39,236 bases of DNA, from contig CAIZDL010000001.1 of NCBI GenBank assembly GCA_903931735.1, forward strand, positions 1 through 39,236. The letters run 5' to 3'. This DNA is from an uncultured Rhodospirillales bacterium (GTDB lineage: Bacteria > Pseudomonadota > Alphaproteobacteria > Azospirillales > Azospirillaceae). Shown here in pieces: positions 8,411 to 18,045 of this stretch (within the stretch, counting starts at the first letter, position 1; each line of letters opens with the position of its first letter). Below the pieces are notes generated by a model. The model ran no database searches and was not told where the DNA came from. It saw only the letters and a list, made by a program, of their open reading frames with translations. The translations under genes and the position numbers were made by a program.

Positions 8411-8531
8411 GGTTTCCAATGGCCGGCGGCCTTTGGTCGCCGAAGGCAATCCGAATGTTTTGTCGGGGCCGAATGTTTTGTCGGGGCTTTGCCCCTACGA
8501 CCCCACCAAAGGCCGCCGGCCTTTGGAAACC
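8411..8531. repeat. Long inverted-repeat element with an internal 18-bp direct duplication
   Basis: Left arm GGTTTCCAATGGCCGGCGGCCTTTGGT (8411-8437), right arm ACCAAAGGCCGCCGGCCTTTGGAAACC (8505-8531), 26/27 complementary. The loop has CCGAATGTTTTGTCGGGG x2 (8451-8486) and a GTCGGGGC/GCCCC hairpin. Confidence 0.9.
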
Positions 8532-8565
8532 GTTAACCCAGCAATTTTGCTGACGCCCCCCGTCC

Positions 8566-11127
8566 TCAATACAAACCGCTGGTGCCAACGTCGTCGGGGA
8601 TGGTCGGCGGCGGGGACACGGGCCGACCGGGCATCGCATAACTCGGGGCCGCCGGCTCGCCCAAAATCGGGGGCGAGGCCACCGCTGTCGGTGCGGTTAC
8701 GCCAAGGCTGCCGGTATAAAGATCCGTGCCGGTCAGGGCCGGGTCGCTATCGGGGTTGAGCGGTGCGCCCGGCTCCAACTGGCTGGGGCCGAGGCCGATG
8801 TTACCACCCAAAACCGGCGCTTCCGGCTCGGCGCCGGGCTCGGTGCCGGGAAGGTAGGCCTCCCAAATCAACTTTCGGCTGCCATACTCGGCAAGGCGGC
8901 CGGTTTCGGCATCCACCCGCACCAAGCGCACGCCCTTCGGCACCCGGAACGGGCTGGCCGGCTTGCCCTTGAGCGCCTCCGCGATAAAGCTTTCGAAGAT
9001 CGGCACCGCCGTCGAGCCGCCGGTCTCGCGGTCGCCCAGCGATTGGGGCTGATCGAAGCCAACATAGAGCCCAACCACCAAATCGGGCGAAAAACCGACA
9101 AACCAGGCATCGTTGCTGTCATTGGTGGTGCCGGTTTTGCCGGCGAGCGGACGGCCAAGCGCCGCCAGCCGCGCGGCGGTGCCCCGCTGCACCACGCCGG
9201 TCATGATATTGACGATTTGATAGCAAGTGCGCGGATCTTCGATCTGCTCGCGGGTATCGGGCAAATCGGGAGCGACCAGATCGGGCGTCCAGGCCATGCC
9301 GGCGCAGCCGGTGCAGGGGCGGTCATCGTGACGGTAAATGGTCTTGCCGTTACGGTCCTGAACCCGGTCGATGATGGTCGGAGTGATGCGCTTGCCGCCA
9401 TTATCGAGCATGGCATAGGCGGTAACCATGCGCAAAACGGTGGTCTCGCCCGCGCCCAGCGCCATGGGCAGGTAGGGCTGAAAATTATCGATGATGCCAA
9501 ACTTCTCGACCATCGCCTTGATTTTATCCATGCCCACGCGGTCGGCCAGCCGCACCGTCATGAGATTGCGCGATTTCTCGATGCCAACCCGAAGCGGAGT
9601 CGGCCCGTAATAGGCTTGGTGATAGTTCTCCGGCCGCCAGACCGGCTGGCCATGACCGGGATCATATTCAAACGGCGCATCAAGGATCAGCGACGAGGGG
9701 GTGAAGCCGTTATCGAGGGCGGTTAAATAAACAAACGGCTTGAACGCCGAGCCCGGTTGGCGCATCGCCTGGGTGGCACGGTTAAACTGGCTCATGGTCG
9801 GGCTGAAGCCGCCACTCATGGCCAGAACCCGCCCGGTGTGCGGGTCCATGGCCACCAAACCACCCTGAACCTCGGGGATTTGACGCAGACCAAACCCCTC
9901 CACGCCACCGCCCAACGCCTCCACCAGCACAATATCGCCCCGGGCGGGCTTGACCCAGCGCAATTCGGCGGCGGGAATCCGCCCCTTATCGCCATTCGAG
10001 AAGCCGATCACCGCCTCTTCGCCGCTCCGGCCCTTGCCGCTGGCGCCGGGGGCATACTCCAGCACCGTTGCCAGCCGCCACGCCTCACCGCCCTTGGGCA
10101 CCGCCGTTGTGGCCAATTGCTGTTGCCAAGCCTCGGGGTTTCGCACCCGCGCCACCGGCCCGCGCCAGCCATGACGGCGGTCATAGGCGATCAAGCCCTT
10201 GCGCAGCGCCCGGGTCGCGATTTCCTGCAAGCCGGGATCGAGCGTCGTGCGCACCGAAAGCCCGCCCTCATAAAGCTTGGTATCGCCGAAATGCTTCGAT
10301 ATCTCCCGCCGCACCTCTTCTGAAAAATATTCGGCGGTGACCTGCTCGGTGATGGAGCGCCGGCGAATCTCCAGCGGCTCGGCAATCGCCGCCGTGACCT
10401 CGGCAGCGGAGATGTAGCCATCTTCGGCCAGCCGCCCGATAACCCAGTTGCGACGGCCAACAGCGGCATCGTGCTGCCGCTCGGGGTTGTAATTGTTGGG
10501 CGCCTTGGGCAAAGCCGCAAGAAACGAGGCTTCGCCAACGGTCAACTCATCCAGCGATTTGTTAAAATAATTGAGCGCCGCCGCAGCCACGCCATAAGAC
10601 CGATTGCCGAGAAAAATCTCATTAAGATAAAGCTCGAGAATTCGGTCCTTCGACAACGCCTGCTCGATGCGCAGTGCCAAAATCGCCTCTTTAACCTTGC
10701 GGGCGATCGAGACCTCATTGGTCAAAAGAAAGTTCTTTGCTACCTGCTGCGTGATGGTCGAGGCGCCCATCGGCCGGCGGTCGCTGTGCATATGTTCAAA
10801 GTTGGTAATCGTCGCCCGGATCACGCCCTGGATATCGATGCCCGGATGGTCGTAAAAATTCTTGTCCTCGGCCGCCAGAAACGCATGAACCACCCGCTTG
10901 GGCATGGCCTCGATCGGGATGAACACCCGGCGCTCCGACGCAAATTCCGCCAGCAAACGGCCGTCGCCGGCATGAACCCGGGTCACCGTCGGCGGCTCAT
11001 AATCCACCAGCCGGTTATAGTCGGGCAAATCGCGGCCATAGTGGTAGAGCACCCAATAGAGCCCGCCCATCCCGGCCAGGACGACAAAAAACAGCAGCGC
11101 CAGCAGCCTCAGAAAGACCCGTCCCAT
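8566..11127 (-). CDS. mrcA: Penicillin-binding protein 1A (bifunctional transglycosylase/transpeptidase)
   Basis: MGRVFLRLLALLFFVVLAGMGGLYW TM, AAEDKNFYDHPGID, GASTITQQVAKN, ILELYLNEIFLGN, KSRNLMTVRLA, GKTGTTNDSNDAWFVGFSPDLVVGLYVGFD. Confidence 0.97.
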   Translation of the reverse strand: MGRVFLRLLALLFFVVLAGMGGLYWVLYHYGRDLPDYNRLVDYEPPTVTRVHAGDGRLLAEFASERRVFIPIEAMPKRVVHAFLAAEDKNFYDHPGIDIQGVIRATITNFEHMHSDRRPMGASTITQQVAKNFLLTNEVSIARKVKEAILALRIEQALSKDRILELYLNEIFLGNRSYGVAAAALNYFNKSLDELTVGEASFLAALPKAPNNYNPERQHDAAVGRRNWVIGRLAEDGYISAAEVTAAIAEPLEIRRRSITEQVTAEYFSEEVRREISKHFGDTKLYEGGLSVRTTLDPGLQEIATRALRKGLIAYDRRHGWRGPVARVRNPEAWQQQLATTAVPKGGEAWRLATVLEYAPGASGKGRSGEEAVIGFSNGDKGRIPAAELRWVKPARGDIVLVEALGGGVEGFGLRQIPEVQGGLVAMDPHTGRVLAMSGGFSPTMSQFNRATQAMRQPGSAFKPFVYLTALDNGFTPSSLILDAPFEYDPGHGQPVWRPENYHQAYYGPTPLRVGIEKSRNLMTVRLADRVGMDKIKAMVEKFGIIDNFQPYLPMALGAGETTVLRMVTAYAMLDNGGKRITPTIIDRVQDRNGKTIYRHDDRPCTGCAGMAWTPDLVAPDLPDTREQIEDPRTCYQIVNIMTGVVQRGTAARLAALGRPLAGKTGTTNDSNDAWFVGFSPDLVVGLYVGFDQPQSLGDRETGGSTAVPIFESFIAEALKGKPASPFRVPKGVRLVRVDAETGRLAEYGSRKLIWEAYLPGTEPGAEPEAPVLGGNIGLGPSQLEPGAPLNPDSDPALTGTDLYTGSLGVTAPTAVASPPILGEPAAPSYAMPGRPVSPPPTIPDDVGTSGLY

Positions 11128-11394
11128 CTTTGCACCACCAAGCCCCGCACCATTTCCCGGCACTGCCGGTTATAGCTCAGGTGGCGGAGAAATCCCACGG
11201 GACAATCGCACATTCCAAACCGCCGATTACGCCGTTTCGGCCTTAATATTTTTAACAAGATACTGTAGTATCGCTGGAATGAGTTTTCCGCGCGCTGCCT
11301 GGAGCCTCCGCCCTTGCCCAGCATCCCGCCCACCGCGCCGACGCTAAGATATCTGGCGCTGCCCCCTCCCGGCAGCGTGGCGAGGCCCAACGCC

Positions 11395-11556
11395 GGAGGC
11401 GTTTCTAAACCGGACACCGGAGGCGTTTCTAAACCGGACACCGGAGGCGTTTCTAAACCGGACACCGGAGGCGTTTCTAAACCGGACACCGGAGGCGTTT
11501 CTAAACCGGACACCGGAGGCGTTTCTAGACCGGACACGGGAGGCGTCTTCAAGGCT
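11395..11556. repeat. 24-bp tandem repeat, six to seven copies of GGAGGCGTTTCTAAACCGGACACC
   Basis: Copies start at 11395, 11419, 11443, 11467, 11491, 11515 and 11539 (last degenerate), with an exact 24-bp period and no spacers. Confidence 0.97.
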
Positions 11557-11765
11557 GCGGTGTCCGCCGCCGAACCACGGGGGGCAACCGCCGGAACTGG
11601 GTTGAGTGGCGGCTCCAGCGCGGCATTTGCAGCGCAAAGTATCTCCCAGGAGCACCTCGGCTCCGGCCTCCACATCGAGCCGTGGTCGGCGGCACTCAGT
11701 TCCTACCGCAGCGCGGCGGCCTTACCCGCATCCACCACCCACGGCAAAGGGATATTGGTTTGACC

Positions 11766-12227
11766 ATGATCGAGTCCGGCAGCGCGCCCGGCTTGGCCCC
11801 GGACCGCGCCGAGGGTACCAATTGCGCCGAAGGTGGCCTGGACAAGCGCCTTGCCGGCTACCGGTTACTGGCGGCGGAAGACTGCCCGATCACCCGGCTC
11901 TTACTGGAAGGGCTGCTCGCACGCCACTGTGCACGGCTAGAGTTCGTCGAAACCGGGCAGGACGTACTTGCCCTCATTCGACAGGAAGGACCGGACGCCT
12001 TCGATCTGGTGCTGACCGACATTCAAATGCCGGGCATGAACGGATGCGAGGCCGCCCTCCACCTCCGGGTGCTCGCGCCGCATTTGCCGGTGGTTGGGTT
12101 GACTGGCAACGACCACCCGGGAGACCGCGCGGCGTGCCTTGCCGCCGGCATGGTGGATGTTATCCACAAGCCGCTCAAGCTGGCCGAACTGGTCGCCGCC
12201 ATAGAGCGCCACGGCCGGCAGCCGTAA
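11766..12227 (+). CDS. Stand-alone response regulator receiver protein
   Basis: RLLAAEDCPITRLLLEGLL...DLVLTDIQMPGMNGCEAA...VVGLTGND...IHKPLKLAELVAAI (D-D-T-K receiver signature). Confidence 0.9.
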   Translation: MIESGSAPGLAPDRAEGTNCAEGGLDKRLAGYRLLAAEDCPITRLLLEGLLARHCARLEFVETGQDVLALIRQEGPDAFDLVLTDIQMPGMNGCEAALHLRVLAPHLPVVGLTGNDHPGDRAACLAAGMVDVIHKPLKLAELVAAIERHGRQP

Positions 12228-12239
12228 CCAACGCACGGC

Positions 12240-12647
12240 TCAATAAGGTATATAGCCGGCACAGCGGGCCAGAACATTACGCAAGTCGTTGACGGTGAAG
12301 GGCTTAATGAGAATGTCGCTGATGCCGAGGCTATGAGCCGGGCCAAGAGCGCGCCTGCGCTTTTCAGGGTCGGCGAGCTTGGTATCACCGGTCATGAAAA
12401 TCACCGGGATATTGCGTCCTCGCAAATAAGGCACCTTTTGGACGCTGGCACAAAAGGCAAAACCATCCATCGGCGCCATGTGCCAGTCGCAGAGAATAAC
12501 GTCAAAATCCGGCTCGTGTTGCAGGAGCGCCAGCGCTTCTTCGCCATCCACGGCCGTGGTCACCGAATTTATTCCGAGCGCGTTCAATTGACGACGCACA
12601 ATCAGGCGAAATGTCGCGGTGTCTTCAACGATCAGAACCTTGAGCAT
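12240..12647 (-). CDS. CheY-like stand-alone receiver protein
   Basis: MLKVLIVEDTATFRLIVRRQLNALGI...FDVILCDWHMAPMDGFAF...VIFMTGDT...DILIKPFTVNDL. An ATG at about 12680 is an alternative start. Confidence 0.9.
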   Translation of the reverse strand: MLKVLIVEDTATFRLIVRRQLNALGINSVTTAVDGEEALALLQHEPDFDVILCDWHMAPMDGFAFCASVQKVPYLRGRNIPVIFMTGDTKLADPEKRRRALGPAHSLGISDILIKPFTVNDLRNVLARCAGYIPY

Positions 12648-12739
12648 CGTCCCCGCAATCTCTTCCCGCACCCCGTACATCGGGTCGGCCGGCATCTTAA
12701 CAGCGATTGGCCGGTTCGTGATGCGCTGATTGTCGCGGC

Positions 12740-13183
12740 CTAGTCTGTAGACCGCCCGTGAATTCCGCACCGATCCAAGCTCGCTTGAATATCCGCTGCG
12801 GTGAACGGCTTGATCAAAATATCGATAATCCCAAGATCGCGCGCCGTTTCCAGTGCCCGCTTCCGCTTGGCCGAGTCTTCGGCCAGCCGCTCGTCGCCGG
12901 TCATGAGTAACACCGGGATCCGCCGCCCGCCCAAATAGGGCGTGGCCTGCACCCGGGCGCAAAACTCCAGGCCATCCATGTGTTCCATGTGCCAATCGCT
13001 GAGAATAAGATCAAAATCCGGCTCGTTCAGCAACAAATCGAGCGCTTCGACACCATCGCCGGTGCAGATTACCTTGGTGATGCCGATTTCAGCCAGTTGA
13101 TGCCGGATCAAGGTCCGAAACACCGAGACATCCTCGACCACCAGGACCTTAAGTGCAGCCTTCACACCACGCCTCCCCGCCAC
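12740..13183 (-). CDS. CheY-like stand-alone receiver protein, paralogue of the 12240-12647 gene
   Basis: LKVLVVEDVSVFRTLIRHQLAEIGI...FDLILSDWHMEHMDGLEFCARVQATPYLGGRRIPVLLMTGDERLAE...DILIKPFTAADI. Closely parallels the neighbouring receiver. Confidence 0.9.
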   Translation of the reverse strand: MAGRRGVKAALKVLVVEDVSVFRTLIRHQLAEIGITKVICTGDGVEALDLLLNEPDFDLILSDWHMEHMDGLEFCARVQATPYLGGRRIPVLLMTGDERLAEDSAKRKRALETARDLGIIDILIKPFTAADIQASLDRCGIHGRSTD

Positions 13184-13349
13184 GCTCGACTCAAAATCGA
13201 TTGCATTTTTTTCAGATATTGAAACGCCCCAACGATAGACGCTGAATTCACCGAGGTGATGCCACCAGAATTAAGCGATGCGCATTCTTCTAACTGCATT
13301 GAGTTTTTGGCAATGTCCCCCCGATTGTCAACCATTTTCGCAATGAATA

Positions 13350-13381
13350 GCGGCGGCCCCGGCCAAACCAGGAGCCGCCGC
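13350..13381 (-). terminator. Candidate hairpin terminator after the phosphoglucomutase gene
   Basis: GCGGCGGC (13350-13357) and GCCGCCGC (13374-13381) form a perfect 8-bp stem just past the minus-strand TAA. There is no strong U tract. Confidence 0.45.
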
Positions 13382-13389
13382 GATGGTTA

Positions 13390-15057
<1,668 letters not shown>

Positions 15058-15163
15058 TCAGAGAGCCCGGAATCAACCCACCGATCTCGCGCCCCGCCTC
15101 GCGCAAAAGACGGCCCCGACGCCCAAGCCTGCTGAAAAAATCACTACCATCAAAAACATTTTT

Positions 15164-15172
15164 TGCTATACT
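15164..15172 (+). promoter_or_regulatory. Candidate extended -10 promoter (TGC-TATACT)
   Basis: AT-rich stretch CATCAAAAACATTTTTTGCTATACTATCTGC about 40 nt upstream of the ATG at 15213. Confidence 0.45.
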
Positions 15173-15212
15173 ATCTGCAATTGGAGGTCGTGGACAGAGG
15201 AATCATAATACC

Positions 15213-16121
15213 ATGACGATGGACAACGGCAACCCAGGCGAGGGCTCTCGGTCCCAACGTGGTTTGTTGCTTGGCCGCGAAATCAACCTTAAGCCGGAGC
15301 CCCCCGCCAAAGACCTGCTCGATGGCCCGCTGGTCGTCACAAAACTACCCGCGATTAAACTGGTGCGGGAAACGTTTAAAGATCGGGTTACCGCCCTGTT
15401 GGTCCGGACCATGCTTGGATACCGGGAAGGCGAATACAAAACCATGGTCGAGCTGCGCCGAACCACCGCCGCCGTCATCGCCAGCGTCTCCAGGGCCGCC
15501 GAAAGACGACTGGAAGACGCCGGCTGGATCCTGGAAGGGCGGGGCATCGGCGCGCAACGGGTGGTTCAACTCACCCACCCCGACCAATTGCGCGATGCCT
15601 TCCAAGCCATGATGCTGGCCCCCGAGGCCCTGTCCCACGATAGCCGCGCGCTGGAGGTTCTGCTGGCCGTGGTGCTGCGGAACTATCTGCGAGAAATTTC
15701 GAGAGTGACCAGCACCCGCTTTTCGTTTGAAACCGAGGCGCACAGCCATTGCATGACCGGGTACGAGCAGGAACGCCAATTGAAAAACGTCATCGATAGC
15801 CGGGAGCGGGTGGCGGTTATCCAAAACATTTACAACAGCTATATGTATACGGTAAATTATTATCAATACTCACTCATCACACGAGAGCGAGCTGAGCACG
15901 GCGGCAAAATGTTTTCCATGTATATCCGCGCAATATTCTTTAACAGTCGGGTCATGTATGATGGAACGATTGCAGATAATGTTAACCGCCGCCGACTCCC
16001 CTTCCGGCGCGAGGTATTGTTCTTGGTAAAACGCGACCGGGCCTTGCAACAGCGCTACACTAAAGACGACGAGTTCGCCACGCAGATTAAAAACGTGTTA
16101 AACTTCTTTCCCACGGCGTGA
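15213..16121 (+). CDS. Hypothetical protein with possible N-terminal winged helix and a lower-GC C-terminal half
   Basis: ATG with AGAGGA upstream. TMVELRRTTAAVIASVSRAAERRLEDAGWILEGRGIGAQRVVQLTH looks winged-helix-like; the C-terminal part (YMYTVNYYQYSLITRERAEHGGKMFSMYIRAIFFNSRVMYDG) was not recognised. Confidence 0.75.
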   Translation: MTMDNGNPGEGSRSQRGLLLGREINLKPEPPAKDLLDGPLVVTKLPAIKLVRETFKDRVTALLVRTMLGYREGEYKTMVELRRTTAAVIASVSRAAERRLEDAGWILEGRGIGAQRVVQLTHPDQLRDAFQAMMLAPEALSHDSRALEVLLAVVLRNYLREISRVTSTRFSFETEAHSHCMTGYEQERQLKNVIDSRERVAVIQNIYNSYMYTVNYYQYSLITRERAEHGGKMFSMYIRAIFFNSRVMYDGTIADNVNRRRLPFRREVLFLVKRDRALQQRYTKDDEFATQIKNVLNFFPTA

Positions 16122-16184
16122 CGGCTGGCCGGGGTGGGGCCAACCGGGTATAATCGGCGAAAATCAGTAAGGGGAACCGCCGTG

Positions 16185-16592
16185 ATGCCACCCAACCTTT
16201 TAGAGCCGGACGCAGCCTCGCCCCCGAGTGCTCCCGATCAAGGGTTCGAGTTGACCTGCGCCTGGCAACACCAGGAGGGCCACCCCCATCTTTCCGTGGG
16301 CTATGTCATGGCAGACCACGAAATAATTTGGGGCGTTTACATCTGCTCGGCGACCACCCTGGTTCCCGGCAATGAATGGTCGTTCACCTTGCCCATGAGC
16401 TTCGGCATCCATGAGGTGACGATCACCGCGCTGAACGCCATCGCTTGGGATCGGTTTGCCGTGATCGAGGAAGCGCGGCCGGATTTCGATCAGGCGGCAA
16501 AGCACTTCATCGTCGATAGCCTGCGCACCATCGCCACCCACTCCAAACCCTGCCGGCTGGTCACCGCGATCAAAGATTTTTTGGGCGCCTGA
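16185..16592 (+). CDS. Hypothetical protein
   Basis: ATG preceded by AAGGGGAACCGCCGTG. MPPNLLEPDAASPPSAPDQGFELTCAWQHQEGHPHLSVGYVMADHEIIWGVYICSATTLVPGNEWSF. Confidence 0.6.
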   Translation: MPPNLLEPDAASPPSAPDQGFELTCAWQHQEGHPHLSVGYVMADHEIIWGVYICSATTLVPGNEWSFTLPMSFGIHEVTITALNAIAWDRFAVIEEARPDFDQAAKHFIVDSLRTIATHSKPCRLVTAIKDFLGA

Positions 16593-17312
16593 TCAGGGCC
16601 GGCGGTGGCGGATATCCCCCCCACCCGCCGGCTTCCACGATGGCGGCAACACCTGCGATTCGGCCCGGCCCGCTGGCATGGTGGCAAACTGAAACTCGAC
16701 ATTGCTACGGTCGTGGGGGCACCAGGCGGTGAACGAGGCTTCGTGTTCCCCCTCGCCGAAATCTTCCTTGATGTAAGAATAGCCGCCCATCCAGCCGACT
16801 TCCCGGGTCTGAACGCCCTTAAAGTCGAGCCGCAAGAAACACGATGGCGCGTCGCCCCCCACAATCCGCCAGCCGAACTTGCGCGTCTCCCCCGGAGCCA
16901 CAATCATAAAGCCGCCGCCCGCCGCCTCGCCCTTTTCAAAGCGCACCAGCATGTGACCGCTAAAGCCCTGGGGCGGAATTTCGACCCCGCCCGCCTGCCA
17001 GCCGGGAAACGTCACCAACCCCGGAGACTTGGCGCGGCCATTACCCTGGGCGCCCGCGCCGCCAAACGGGTCGCCGCCGCTGCTCCAATCAACCAGCATG
17101 ACAACCGCGACCAGCGCTGCAACGCCGATCGCCATCAGGGTTTTGCGAAGCCGTTGCCGCTCCTCGGCCCGGTGGATTTCGATTTTATTGGGCGTATGAC
17201 CAGTAAAGTCCATCTCGTCCGCGTCATACTCAATCGTCTGCCCCCGTTTTCCCATCAGGGAAAGAGCGATCGCGACGATCAAGAGCGCGGAAAGCGTTAG
17301 CATGAGCTGCAC
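16593..17312 (-). CDS. Hypothetical membrane-anchored protein
   Basis: 239 aa with two TM segments (LMLTLSALLIVAIALSLMG; LMAIGVAALVAVVMLVDW) and a C-terminal soluble domain. Confidence 0.7.
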   Translation of the reverse strand: MQLMLTLSALLIVAIALSLMGKRGQTIEYDADEMDFTGHTPNKIEIHRAEERQRLRKTLMAIGVAALVAVVMLVDWSSGGDPFGGAGAQGNGRAKSPGLVTFPGWQAGGVEIPPQGFSGHMLVRFEKGEAAGGGFMIVAPGETRKFGWRIVGGDAPSCFLRLDFKGVQTREVGWMGGYSYIKEDFGEGEHEASFTAWCPHDRSNVEFQFATMPAGRAESQVLPPSWKPAGGGDIRHRRP

Positions 17313-17675
17313 TCAACGAAAATTATTGCTATCCGGTTGAGCGCAAGGTTAACATCTTCCCGGCATCACTTCAACCGGCCCAAACTGGCGAAGGGAATTT
17401 CGCGATCGTGCGCGTTATGACGCGGCTGCGACGCCCCCAGCGGCTTTTGTCGGGTTGGAGCGAACCACCGAATGTGCTATCACTGGTTAGGATATTGGCA
17501 AACCACGTTTGTAGCGGGGCGGGCCGGGAAACAGGCGACATCGGGTTTGGTCAGCAAATCCGGTGGGTGACAACGTGGCCCGCGTCGGCGTATGAGTGAC
17601 AGCCAAAGCATGGGACCGGTGCGAACGCGAGTTAACGATTAGAGACCGGGTTAACGGAAGAGACGGAGAGTCTAG

Positions 17676-18041
17676 ATGAAAGTTCTTGTCGTCGATGATT
17701 ATGCCACCATGCGCCGGATTGTGCGCAATCTGCTGACGCAGATCGGCTTTACCGATGTGGAAGAGGCCGGCGATGGCGTAACGGCGCTTCAGAAGCTACG
17801 GGAAAACAAGTTCGGTCTGGTCATTTCCGACTGGAACATGGAGCCGATGACCGGCCTTCAGCTTCTAAAAGAAGTCCGGGCCGACGTTAAGCTGAGCGGC
17901 ACTCCCTTCATCATGGTTACTGCCGAAAGCAAGACCGAGAACGTGGTCGCCGCCAAGCAGGCCGGCGTCAACAACTACATCGTGAAACCCTTCAACGCCG
18001 AAACACTAAAGAACAAGATTCAGTCGGTGCTCGGAGCGTGA
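17676..18041 (+). CDS. cheY: Chemotaxis response regulator CheY
   Basis: MKVLVVDDYATMRRIVRNLLTQIGFTDVEEAGDGVTAL...LVISDWNMEPMTGLQLLKEVR...FIMVTAESKTENVVAAKQAGVNNYIVKPFNAETLKNKI. Canonical CheY. Confidence 0.97.
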   Translation: MKVLVVDDYATMRRIVRNLLTQIGFTDVEEAGDGVTALQKLRENKFGLVISDWNMEPMTGLQLLKEVRADVKLSGTPFIMVTAESKTENVVAAKQAGVNNYIVKPFNAETLKNKIQSVLGA

Positions 18042-18045
18042 AATT

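Noticed and set aside
11395-11556. CRISPR array
   Set aside because: The units are contiguous 24-mers with no spacers and no cas genes, so it is a tandem repeat.
11314-11763. Repeat-peptide CDS (GGVSKPDT)n
   Set aside because: No clear RBS, no conserved flanking sequence, and the opposite strand is equally open; kept as a repeat only.
17313-17675. tRNA or small RNA gene in the gap upstream of cheY
   Set aside because: No cloverleaf or convincing terminator could be recognised by eye; the ORF at 17408-17599 also lacks support.
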